Assembly (NCBI GenBank): GCA_016218915.1
Contig: JACRCQ010000065.1
Location: forward strand, 1-45,274
DNA from: Deltaproteobacteria bacterium
Lineage (GTDB): Bacteria > Myxococcota_A > Polyangia > Polyangiales > Polyangiaceae
Direction of reading: 5' to 3'
Length of the DNA: 45,274 nucleotides
Shown: positions 1 to 7,256 of the stretch, one piece after another
Layout: each line of letters begins with the position of its first letter
Numbering within the stretch: the first letter of the stretch is position 1
Notes under the pieces: model-generated
Told to the model about the DNA's origin: nothing
Database searches by the model: none
What the model saw: the letters and a program-made list of their open reading frames with translations, nothing else
Position numbers and translations under genes: made by a program

Positions 1-44
1 CACGCCAGCTGCACGCTGGCCCGCGGCCCTGCCGCGTGCGGGGC

Positions 45-65
45 GCGGGGGTGCACAGCCCCCGC
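45..65. repeat. Perfect inverted repeat in the left-edge intergenic region
   Basis: Seven-bp arms (GCGGGGG at 45-51 and CCCCCGC at 59-65) flank a 7-nt loop. No T-run follows on either strand, so it is not a typical intrinsic terminator. A weaker 5-bp stem (113-125, GAA loop) lies downstream. The rest of 1-272 shows no convincing coding sequence. Confidence 0.4.
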
Positions 66-163
66 CACCCAAACACGCTCGATCCCTCAACGCCGACTAC
101 GGCAAGACCCCCGCCGCGAAGCGGCTTCGTTCAATGGGGAGGAGAGACACCCAGCCCGGCTCT

Positions 164-207
164 GATGCCCAGCTCGACTCCGATGCCCAGCTCGACTCCG
201 ATGCCCA
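164..207. repeat. 18-bp tandem repeat, about 2.4 copies
   Basis: Two exact copies of GATGCCCAGCTCGACTCC (164-181 and 182-199) are followed by a partial third copy (200-207). The repeat lies about 65 bp upstream of the first gene. The 18-bp period would preserve a reading frame, but no good coding context surrounds it. Confidence 0.8.
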
Positions 208-225
208 AGGCGACGAAGTGCCGAA

Positions 226-272
226 CCCATTCCCAATTCGAATTCCTAATTCCTGTTCCCAGTTGCTAGTTC
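226..272 (+). repeat. Degenerate heptad element, copy A, abutting a start codon
   Basis: From 227 the sequence reads as consecutive 7-nt units of the general form NNTTCCN (CCATTCC, CAATTCG, AATTCCT, AATTCCT, GTTCCCA, GTTGCTA) and ends in GTTC directly before the ATG at 273. A colinear, ungapped relative of about 78% identity over 46 nt (10 mismatches counted by eye) lies on the minus strand at 2608-2654, also just upstream of a gene. No Shine-Dalgarno sequence is visible in copy A. Confidence 0.55.
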
Positions 273-1895
273 ATGCCCTCCCGTCGCGACATCCTCGCAG
301 CTCTTCTGGGCCTCCCGGCGGTGGCGGCTCTTCCCGGCTGCGAGCGACGTACGCGCATGCCCGGCGAGATCGTGGGCGCCGACGCGGTCGTGGGGCACCT
401 GCTTCGCGAGGGCGGCCCCACCGGGCAGGTCGACGGACAGGAGCGCGTGCCCACGGTCATCATCGGCAGCGGGATAGCTGGTCTGACTGCGGCGTGGCGC
501 CTCGCTTCCTCCTCCTACGATCGGTTCGTGATCCTCGAGCTCGAGGCAGAGTCCGGTGGAACCTCGCGTTCCGGATCGAGCCCGATCTCGCCCTATCCTT
601 GGGGGGCGCACTATGTGCCTGTGCCTTCCTCCACCAATCGCACGCTCGTGCGGTGCCTGCAGGAGATGGGGGTCATCACGGGCTTCGATTCCCAGGGCGA
701 GCCCGAAGTGGGCGAGCAGTTCCTCATTCCAGAGCCTGAAGAGCGCGTGTTCTACCGAGGCGAGTGGTACGAAGGGCTGATGCCCGACCCGGCGCTCGAT
801 GCCGACGACACGGAGCAGATGCGCCGGTTCCGTCAGGAGCTGGCGCGCTGGTCGCAGTGGCGTGACGATCGAGGGCGCAGGGCGTTCTCCCTTCCCATTG
901 CGCACGGGTCCGAGGATCCGGAGGTCATGGCGCTCGACAGCATGTCCATGAGCGAGTGGATGGATCGGCGCGGCCTGCGGGCCACGCACCTCCGCTGGTA
1001 CGTGGACTATGCGTGTCGCGACGACTACGGCTGCCGGCTCGACACCACGAGCGCCTGGGCCGGTCTGTTCTACTTCGTGTCGCGGGTAAGAACGAAAGGC
1101 GGCTCTTCTGCCCCGCTCCTGACATGGCCAGAGGGCAACGGCGGAATCGTACGCCACCTTCTGAGCCGGATCGGCGACAGAATCCGTACTTCCCAGCTCG
1201 CGTTCGATCTGATTCCGCGCGAGGACTGGGTCGAGGTGCTCGTGATGGATGCGCGGTCGCGACGCGTGCAATCGATCCTGGCCGATCGGGTCATTCTCGC
1301 GGTGCCGCGCTTCGTTGCCGGAAAGCTGCTGCGTCCGTGGCGCGACAGGCCGCCGGACGACGTCACGGCGTTCGAGACTGCGCCCTGGCTGGTGGCCAAC
1401 CTCTTCCTCAAGGATCGCCCCCGCAGCAAAGGGTGCGTGCCCGCCTGGGACAACGTGTTCTACGACAGCCCGTCGCTCGGATACGTCTGCGCCACGCACC
1501 AGCGGGGACGCAGATACGGTCCCACGGTGCTCACCTGGTACCACGCGCTGACCGATGCAGACCCCAAGCGTGCGCGACAACGGCTGCTGTCAGCCTCGCG
1601 CGAGGAATGGATCGAGGCGATTCTCACCGACATGGAGCGTGCTCACCCCGAGATCTCCTCGCTCGTCGAACGCATCGACGTCTGCCGATGGGGGCACGCC
1701 ATGGTTCGCGCCCGTCCTGGGTTCGTCTGGAGCAAGGTGCGTCGTCGAGCCGCGCGCGTGCTCTTCGATCGAATCCACCCGGCCTGCACCGACTTGTCGG
1801 GCGTGGCTCTGCTGGAGGAAGCGCAGTACCACGGGGTTCGTGCGGCCGAAGAAGTGCTTGCTGCCGCAGGCGCTGCGGTCGATTCCTGGTTGTGA
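273..1895 (+). CDS. Exported FAD-dependent oxidoreductase (amine-oxidase-like), predicted Tat lipoprotein
   Basis: A 540-residue flavoprotein. The dinucleotide-binding motif VIIGSGIAGLTAAWRL lies at about residues 62-77, and the acidic end of the second strand (LELEAESGG) at 89-97, the layout of the flavin-containing amine oxidase/protoporphyrinogen oxidase superfamily. The N-terminus carries SRRDILAALLG followed by a lipobox (AALPGC, Cys23). The twin arginines plus lipobox suggest export by Tat as a folded, FAD-loaded lipoprotein; this is inferred. The ATG at 273 is the only start that keeps this signal. The substrate cannot be told from sequence. It converges on the next gene with 24 bp between stops. 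Confidence 0.85.
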   Translation: MPSRRDILAALLGLPAVAALPGCERRTRMPGEIVGADAVVGHLLREGGPTGQVDGQERVPTVIIGSGIAGLTAAWRLASSSYDRFVILELEAESGGTSRSGSSPISPYPWGAHYVPVPSSTNRTLVRCLQEMGVITGFDSQGEPEVGEQFLIPEPEERVFYRGEWYEGLMPDPALDADDTEQMRRFRQELARWSQWRDDRGRRAFSLPIAHGSEDPEVMALDSMSMSEWMDRRGLRATHLRWYVDYACRDDYGCRLDTTSAWAGLFYFVSRVRTKGGSSAPLLTWPEGNGGIVRHLLSRIGDRIRTSQLAFDLIPREDWVEVLVMDARSRRVQSILADRVILAVPRFVAGKLLRPWRDRPPDDVTAFETAPWLVANLFLKDRPRSKGCVPAWDNVFYDSPSLGYVCATHQRGRRYGPTVLTWYHALTDADPKRARQRLLSASREEWIEAILTDMERAHPEISSLVERIDVCRWGHAMVRARPGFVWSKVRRRAARVLFDRIHPACTDLSGVALLEEAQYHGVRAAEEVLAAAGAAVDSWL

Positions 1896-1919
1896 TGAGA
1901 CGGGCGGACGAGCGACGGG

Positions 1920-2558
1920 TCAGGTTACGAACGTGCAAGCCGGATCCGAGGCAAACAGGCTTCCTGTGAGCGCAAATGCCCTAGCTCTGGAGCCACCGCA
2001 CCAGAGTCGATGGGGGCAGGCGCCGCACTTGCCCTCGATCGCATCAGGCTCCCGCAAAGCGCGAAGCACTGGGTGGTTCTGGTACAGATCGACCACGTCA
2101 GCGGTGCGCACATTGCCGAGCACGATCGGGATGACGGGATCCGGGGTCAGATCGCCGCAAGCGGTCACGTGCAGGCCCCAGCGCTCGTCGAATGCAGGGG
2201 CTGCGCGCGGGTCAGGCCTCCTGCACGCCGGCACGAAGCACGAAGCATCGGCATCGAGCATCGCGACGTCGCACGCCCCGGCAGCAGCGAGCACCGCAAG
2301 GGTCGCAGGGTCGGGAAGGGTTCCGGCGCGGGCCAGGATCTGAACGCTCAATCCGTTCGAGCTCGCATGACGGACGACCTCAGGGATGTCCCCCCTGAGG
2401 CGCAGGTCGACCTGGAGGATTCGCAGCCATTGTCCGGGCGCTCGCAGCCGGGTGATGACACGGAGGACTTCGTCCAGAAGCAGGTCGTGCTGCGGATCGC
2501 TATCCGGATTGTAGGCCTGCCAGGTGATGTGGCGTGGGAAGGAAGGGGTAGAACGCAT
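1920..2558 (-). CDS. Degenerate radical SAM-like protein that keeps a SPASM/twitch-type C-terminus
   Basis: About 212 residues from the ATG at 2558; an in-frame TTG at 2600 would add 14, and neither has a clear ribosome binding site. The N-terminal half resembles the start of a radical SAM barrel (TWQAYNPDSD, then an LLLDEVLRVITRL helix, RGDIPEVVRHASSNGLSVQI and a later AAGACDVAMLDAD segment). Where CxxxCxxC should be there is no cysteine. The protein then skips to a C-terminal segment typical of heme-modifying-type SPASM proteins: LGNVRTADVVDLYQNHPVLRA, the CGACPHRLWCGGSRARA cluster motif and a last Cys in DPACTF. Family members are usually about 350-400 residues, so roughly a third of the barrel is missing. 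No frameshift is visible; it reads as one open frame, so it may be a stable non-catalytic derivative rather than a pseudogene. Confidence 0.7.
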   Translation of the reverse strand: MRSTPSFPRHITWQAYNPDSDPQHDLLLDEVLRVITRLRAPGQWLRILQVDLRLRGDIPEVVRHASSNGLSVQILARAGTLPDPATLAVLAAAGACDVAMLDADASCFVPACRRPDPRAAPAFDERWGLHVTACGDLTPDPVIPIVLGNVRTADVVDLYQNHPVLRALREPDAIEGKCGACPHRLWCGGSRARAFALTGSLFASDPACTFVT

Positions 2559-2607
2559 CTTGCTATGCAGGGGATATGGGCCGGGGCGCTCAGATTTCAA
2601 TGGGGGG

Positions 2608-2654
2608 AACTAGGAGCTGAGAACAGGCAACGGGAATGCGGATGGGGAATGGGG
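2608..2654 (-). repeat. Degenerate heptad element, copy B
   Basis: Read on the minus strand this is the counterpart of 226-272: it starts CCCATTCCC, contains CTGTTCTCAG and ends CCTAGTT. It aligns without gaps to copy A with about 10 mismatches in 46. It lies directly upstream of the radical-SAM-like gene and downstream of the large Cys-rich gene, in the same orientation relative to the following gene as copy A. Confidence 0.5.
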
Positions 2655-2720
2655 AGGGAATGGGGAGGGAATGGGGAGCGGAATGGGGAGGGGAATGGGG
2701 AGGGGAGGGAGAGGGGAGGG
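2641..2720. repeat. G-rich tandem repeat (GGGGAATGGGGA-like), possible G-quadruplex tract
   Basis: About seven imperfect 11-12-bp units built from GGGGAAT and GGGGA fill the space after the stop of the Cys-rich lipoprotein gene. The plus strand has many runs of three to four G with short A/AAT spacers, a pattern compatible with G-quadruplexes. Because the flanking genes are on the minus strand, any transcript here is C-rich and the G-rich strand is the template. Confidence 0.75.
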
Positions 2721-5258
2721 TCAGGGCTCGCAGGTGTCTGCTGTCGCGCAAGCCTTGCCGGCAGGGCAGGTTCCAGCAGCGCCGCACACGCACAGACCGC
2801 CGGTCGGGCACGTGCCGCCGTTGCCGCAGGCATGGTTGCACGCACCGCAATGCGCGGCGTTCGTGTCGGTGTTGATCTCGCAGCCATCCGACGCGGTCGT
2901 GTTGCAATCCTTGAACGAGCCGGTGCAGCTGGCGATGGTGCAGGCACCGGACGCGCATCCGGCCGTGGCATTCGGCAGGTTGCAGGGGGTATTGCAGGCG
3001 CCGCAGTGAGCGGGCGTGGTGTCGGTGTTGATCTCGCAGCCATCCGACGCGGTGGTGTTGCAGTCCTTGAACGAGCCGGTGCAGCTGGCGATGGTGCAGG
3101 CACCGGACGCGCATCCGGCCGTGGCGTTCGGCAGGTTGCAGGGGGTGTTGCAGGCGCCGCAATGGGCCGGCGTGGTGTTGGTGTTGACCTCGCAGCCGTC
3201 GGACGCTGTGGTGTTGCAGTCACCAAAGCCGGTGTTGCAGCTGGCGATGGTGCAAGCGCCGGAAGCGCATCCCTCGACAGCGTTCGGCAGGTTGCACGCG
3301 TTGGTGCAGCTTCCGCAATGGGCCGGGGTGGTGTTCGTGTTGACTTCGCAGCCGTCCGAAGCCGTGGTGTTGCAGTCCCCGAAGCCGGAGTTGCAGCTTG
3401 CGATGGTGCAGGCCCCAGCCGCGCAGCCTTCGACGGCATTGGCGAGGTTGCAGACGTTGCTGCAGGTGCCGCAGTGGGCAGGCTCGGTCTGCGTGTTGGC
3501 CTCGCAGCCGTCGGTCTGCTTGTTCGTGTTGCAGTCGGTCCAGCCACCAGACTCGCATGCGCCGTTGCACACGCCGCCAGCGCAGGCCGCCGTCACATGG
3601 TTGGCCGAGCAGACGGTGCCGCACGCCGAGCAATTGTTCACGTCGGTCTGCAGGCTCACTTCGCAGCCGTCGGTCGCCTTGTTCAGGTTGCAGTCGCCGT
3701 ACCCGTTCTCGCAGACTCCGGTGCACACGCTCGCCGCGCAGGTCGGGGTCGGGACGTGGTTGTTGGAGCAGGCCGTGCCGCAGGCGCCGCAGTGCTGCGG
3801 GTCAGCGGTCAGGTCGGAGCAGGAGCCGGTGCAGCAGGTCTCGGTGCCCGGGCACTCATGCGAGCCGGCGACGCATCCGTTGATCGTGCAGGTCTTGAGG
3901 GTGGTGTCGCACAGCTTGCCCAAGGCGCAGTTGGCGTTGGCAAGGCATTGCACGCAGGTGGTCGTGGACGGGTCGCACGCGTGGTTGGTGAGGCAGTCGC
4001 CGTCGATGGCGCACGCCTTGGCGTCCGCGCAACGCGGGCAGTCCGTGGTGCCCTGATCGCCGCCGCAGTCGATGTCGGTCTCGCCCTGGTTCTTGATGTT
4101 GTCGGAGCAGGTCGCCGCCACGCAGGTCAGGCCGGTTCCGCAGTTCAAGCTCACGCAGTCGTTGTTGATCTTGCAGATCTTGGTGTCGGCGCACTTCGGG
4201 CACGTGCCGCCGCAGTCGACATCCGTCTCGTCGCCGTTGAGCACCGTGTCGTTGCACGTGGCCGGCGCACAGACCAGCTGGGTCGCGTCGCAGTAGCCGC
4301 TGGTGCAGTCACCGCCCACCTTGCACTTCTTGGTGTCCGCGCACTTGCTCGTCGGGGCGCAGCTTCCGCCGCAGTCGACGTCGGTTTCGTCGCCGTTGGC
4401 AACCGTATCCGTGCACGTCGCAGCGAGGCAGACCTTGGGGTTGGCGTTGGTGTCGCACACGCCGTCCACGCAGTCATTGCCGCCGGCGCAGCCCTTGCCC
4501 ACCGCGCACTTGGTGGTGCAGCTGCCGCCGCAGTCGACGTCGGTCTCGTTGCTGTCCTTGTGGGTGTTGTCGCAGGCCGCAGGATTGCACACCTGGTTGG
4601 TCGGGTCGCAGAACCCGCTTCCGCAGTCGCCGTCGATCTTGCACTTCTTGGTGTCCGAGCACTTGGTCGGGCACGAGCCGCCGCAGTCGACGTCGGTTTC
4701 GTCGCCGTTCAGGATCGTGTCGTCGCACGCAGCGCCCGCGCACTTCTTGCTGGCGTTGCACTTGCCCGTGACGCAGTCGCCGTCGCCGTTGCAGTCCTTG
4801 CCCGCGGCGCACTTCGTTGTGCAGGTTCCGCCGCAGTCGACGTCGGTCTCAGTGCCGTTCTTCACGGTGTCCGTGCAGCTGGCTGCAACGCACTTCTTGG
4901 TGGAAGTGCTGCAGACGCCGTCCACGCAGTCCGTACCCTTGGTGCAGTCGTCGCCGATCGCGCACTTCTTGCAGCTTCCGCCGCAGTCGACATCGGACTC
5001 CGTGCCGTCCTTGACGTTGTTCGTGCAGCTGGCCGGAGGCGCATCGCCTTCGTTCGCAACGTCGTTCGGCTTGTCCGGCGTGACGTCGGGAATGAACACG
5101 TCGGCGTCCTTGCCGCCGTCAGGATTGCCTCCTGCGCCGGCTATCCCCTCGTCGATCTTGTCGCGGTCGACCGAAGCGACGAGCTCGCAAGCGCCCAGTG
5201 CGGCCACGGCCGCCACGAGCAGGGTGCCAAGAAAGAAACGTGAGTATGCCACCTTCAT
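2721..5258 (-). CDS. Large cysteine-rich repeat lipoprotein (MopE-like)
   Basis: An 845-residue predicted surface lipoprotein. The signal FFLGTLLVAAVAALGAC puts the lipid on Cys24, and an Asp/Gly/Pro-rich spacer follows. Residues of about 75-430 hold seven units with the signature ETDVDCGGxC, each about 45-50 residues with eight or so Cys. The second half holds six or seven units of about 52 residues with the signature DGCExNTxTTPAHCGxCxxxC. These patterns are common in myxobacterial secreted proteins; the acidic ETDVD stretches could bind calcium or other metals, and the Cys are probably disulfide-bonded outside the cytoplasm (inferred). The start is supported by GGAGGAGA 5-6 nt upstream of the ATG. 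The last units are almost identical at DNA level, pointing to recent tandem duplication. Function unknown. Confidence 0.9.
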   Translation of the reverse strand: MKVAYSRFFLGTLLVAAVAALGACELVASVDRDKIDEGIAGAGGNPDGGKDADVFIPDVTPDKPNDVANEGDAPPASCTNNVKDGTESDVDCGGSCKKCAIGDDCTKGTDCVDGVCSTSTKKCVAASCTDTVKNGTETDVDCGGTCTTKCAAGKDCNGDGDCVTGKCNASKKCAGAACDDTILNGDETDVDCGGSCPTKCSDTKKCKIDGDCGSGFCDPTNQVCNPAACDNTHKDSNETDVDCGGSCTTKCAVGKGCAGGNDCVDGVCDTNANPKVCLAATCTDTVANGDETDVDCGGSCAPTSKCADTKKCKVGGDCTSGYCDATQLVCAPATCNDTVLNGDETDVDCGGTCPKCADTKICKINNDCVSLNCGTGLTCVAATCSDNIKNQGETDIDCGGDQGTTDCPRCADAKACAIDGDCLTNHACDPSTTTCVQCLANANCALGKLCDTTLKTCTINGCVAGSHECPGTETCCTGSCSDLTADPQHCGACGTACSNNHVPTPTCAASVCTGVCENGYGDCNLNKATDGCEVSLQTDVNNCSACGTVCSANHVTAACAGGVCNGACESGGWTDCNTNKQTDGCEANTQTEPAHCGTCSNVCNLANAVEGCAAGACTIASCNSGFGDCNTTASDGCEVNTNTTPAHCGSCTNACNLPNAVEGCASGACTIASCNTGFGDCNTTASDGCEVNTNTTPAHCGACNTPCNLPNATAGCASGACTIASCTGSFKDCNTTASDGCEINTDTTPAHCGACNTPCNLPNATAGCASGACTIASCTGSFKDCNTTASDGCEINTDTNAAHCGACNHACGNGGTCPTGGLCVCGAAGTCPAGKACATADTCEP
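2871..3182. repeat. Two near-identical 156-bp units inside the Cys-rich gene
   Basis: The units 2871-3026 and 3027-3182 each encode 52 residues and differ at about eight positions, counted by eye. The next unit upstream in the gene is clearly more diverged. This is a recent in-frame duplication and a likely site of copy-number change. Confidence 0.8.
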
Positions 5259-5282
5259 GGTTGGTCTCCTCCCCGCGGGAAT

Positions 5283-6434
5283 TTAGAAGCGCCAGACTGC
5301 GCCGGCACCGGCGCTATGAGGCGACACGAAAGGCGTAAGTTGCATCGTCTTGGTGTTCGGCGTCAGCGAGCCCTTCTGCGGCTGGCTGGACTTGCCGCTG
5401 AGCAGCAGGACCGTGCCGGTCACGCCGAGCGTGACCGCAACGCCAAAGGCCATGTCCGCAATGAGCGCGTTGCGCTCCGCATCATCGGCCTTGCCTGTGG
5501 TGGGCTTGTCGTTGAAGTCGTTCTTGTCGCCGAGCGCCTTGACGCCGAAGATCGTGCCGACGATCGCGCCAGCGCCTGCGATGCCGAGCACCACGTACGC
5601 CGGGACGTTCGACTTGGCCTTCTCTTCGCCAGCCGGGGGCGGGGTCGTGGGGGCAGCAACCGGAGTCGGAGGAGGCGTAGCGACCGGCGGCGGCACCACA
5701 GGCTGCTCAGCCTTCTTGGTCAGCGTGATGGTCAGGTCCGGAGCCTTCTCCGCTGTCTTGATCTCGATCTCCTGCTCAGCGGGCGAGTAGCCCGGAGCCT
5801 GGACCTTGACCTTGTGCTTGCCCGGAGCGAGCTTGAGCTCCATCGGGGTGACGCCCATCTGCGCCTGTCCGTCGACTTCCACGGAGGAATCGGGCGGATC
5901 CGAAGCGACGCGCACTGTGCCGGGCGTGGACTTGAGCTGCGCGAGGCGCGCGTTGGCCTGCGTGATCTGGTCCTTCTGCTTGTCAGGGTTCGCCTGGGCG
6001 AGGAACGCCTCGTAGGCAGCGATCGACTCGGGCACCTTGCCGAGCCCGTCGTAGCAGAGCGCGATCTTGTGCTTGGCCGCGGCTGCAGGAAGGATCTCGT
6101 CGGCCAGCTTGAACTCCGCCAGAGCAGCGTTGTAGTCCTTGGCGTCGAGCTTCTTCATGCCCTCTTCGTAGTGCTTGCGCGCAGCAGCCTTCTTCTGGGC
6201 ATCGGTCATGTTGGCCGGGGGTTTGGCCGCCGTTCCCTTGCCTGCCGCAGGGGCCGCTGGCGGAGTCGGGTTTCCCTTGGCCGGAGCCTTGGCCGGAGCC
6301 TTGGCGGGTGCCGCCTTGGCTGGCGGCTTGCCTTGGGCAACCGCGTACGGGGCGATCGTCGTGGAGCACAGGAGCCCAGAGAGCACTGCCGCGATGAAAC
6401 GGCTGGCCGGGCGAACGTCAGATCGAGAATGCAT
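5283..6434 (-). CDS. TPR/PEGA-domain envelope protein
   Basis: 383 residues from the ATG at 6434, chosen because GGGAGG lies about 9 nt upstream and because it gives a clean signal peptide (RFIAAVLSGLLCSTTIAPYAVAQ). A longer reading from 6530 adds 32 residues without a signal. An Ala/Lys/Pro linker (35-75) leads to a TPR-like helical repeat (82-168, with YEEGMKKLDAKDYNAALAEF) and a PEGA domain (171-240, with PPDSSVEVDG and LAPGKHKVKVQAPGY). After a Pro-rich spacer come two hydrophobic segments (279-301 and 328-346), and the chain ends AGAVWRF. Such proteins are common in Myxococcota and probably act as envelope scaffolds; no enzymatic role is apparent. It follows the Cys-rich gene's promoter side with only 24 bp between them. 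Confidence 0.9.
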   Translation of the reverse strand: MHSRSDVRPASRFIAAVLSGLLCSTTIAPYAVAQGKPPAKAAPAKAPAKAPAKGNPTPPAAPAAGKGTAAKPPANMTDAQKKAAARKHYEEGMKKLDAKDYNAALAEFKLADEILPAAAAKHKIALCYDGLGKVPESIAAYEAFLAQANPDKQKDQITQANARLAQLKSTPGTVRVASDPPDSSVEVDGQAQMGVTPMELKLAPGKHKVKVQAPGYSPAEQEIEIKTAEKAPDLTITLTKKAEQPVVPPPVATPPPTPVAAPTTPPPAGEEKAKSNVPAYVVLGIAGAGAIVGTIFGVKALGDKNDFNDKPTTGKADDAERNALIADMAFGVAVTLGVTGTVLLLSGKSSQPQKGSLTPNTKTMQLTPFVSPHSAGAGAVWRF

Positions 6435-6590
6435 CGTTGCTAGACCTCCCTCACGTCGGTAAGGCGAGTTACGCCATGGAAAGCCGTAATAGGCTAGCAA
6501 CTTGCTGCACTTGCTGTCTATGGCAATCACGCGGTGCGCAGCCCGCGGCGGCCAGAACCACGCCGCGCCCGTCCGCCCCCGTTCAAACGC

Positions 6591-7256
6591 TCAGGGCACC
6601 ATCGACTGCGTGCGAAACGATATCGTCCGGTCCGTCTTGTCGATGCGCGCAACGAACAGCCCCACGAACGAGCCGAACAGCGAGTCGCCGGGCGACGAAG
6701 ACGCGCCTGGAGGACGGCTCACCCAGCGACGGATCCGATCCATCATTTCCTTGGAGATCGGATTCACGTCCACTACCGCTGCCAGGAAGTACGACGTGTT
6801 GGGCTGCAGCGTGGTCCGATCCGCCAACTGAAGATCCTTGGCTTCGGCGCATCGACGAAGCACGCCCTCGAGGTTCGGCGCAGCTTCCGTCTTCTCACCC
6901 CCAGTCCCAGGCTGCGAGATCTGCACCCGGTAGACTTCCTCCCACACGTCGAACACGATCCTGCACGACTTGAGCGTTCCAGCGACCGCTGTGTTGGCGC
7001 CGTCTGGGTACAGGTAGGCCCGCATCACGATCACCGTGGGCAATCCGCTAAGCAATTTTCGCTCGACGTTGGCATCGACCACGTCGCGGTACTTCACGGC
7101 AACCCGCAGGATTGTTCCCTGATCGTTCCAGGAGAAGCTGGCTTTTCGCGCGGGAAGCTGCGCCGGTGCGGTGGGGGCAGGCTGCTGCGACCACGCCAGA
7201 GGCGAAAGCAGCGCGACGGCCAACGCCATCCCTACCGCACCGCGGCGCGTCCTCAT
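6591..7256 (-). CDS. Secreted DUF4390-like protein
   Basis: 221 residues from the ATG at 7256. MRTRRGAVGMALAVALLSPLAWSQ is a signal peptide, so the mature protein is exported. The body has the alternating strand pattern of DUF4390-like proteins (FSWNDQGTILRVAVKYRDVV, LLSGLPTVIVMRAYLY, then KSCRIVFDVWEEVYRVQI), with a C-terminal stretch around SRPPGASSSPGDSLFGSFVG. The family has no settled function. Its ATG overlaps the stop of the Omp85 gene by 4 bp (ATGA), so the two are probably translationally coupled, which suggests a shared role in the outer envelope. Family assignment is by pattern only. Confidence 0.8.
   Translation of the reverse strand: MRTRRGAVGMALAVALLSPLAWSQQPAPTAPAQLPARKASFSWNDQGTILRVAVKYRDVVDANVERKLLSGLPTVIVMRAYLYPDGANTAVAGTLKSCRIVFDVWEEVYRVQISQPGTGGEKTEAAPNLEGVLRRCAEAKDLQLADRTTLQPNTSYFLAAVVDVNPISKEMMDRIRRWVSRPPGASSSPGDSLFGSFVGLFVARIDKTDRTISFRTQSMVP

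Noticed and set aside
113..125. Intrinsic terminator from the GCCGC-GAA-GCGGC hairpin
   Set aside because: The stem is only 5 bp and no T-run follows.
2010..5243. Long open frame on the plus strand opposite the Cys-rich gene
   Set aside because: It is the antisense shadow of a repeat-rich, GC-rich gene; its product is Ala/Val/Gly repeats, and the minus-strand gene has a signal peptide, a ribosome binding site and coherent domains.
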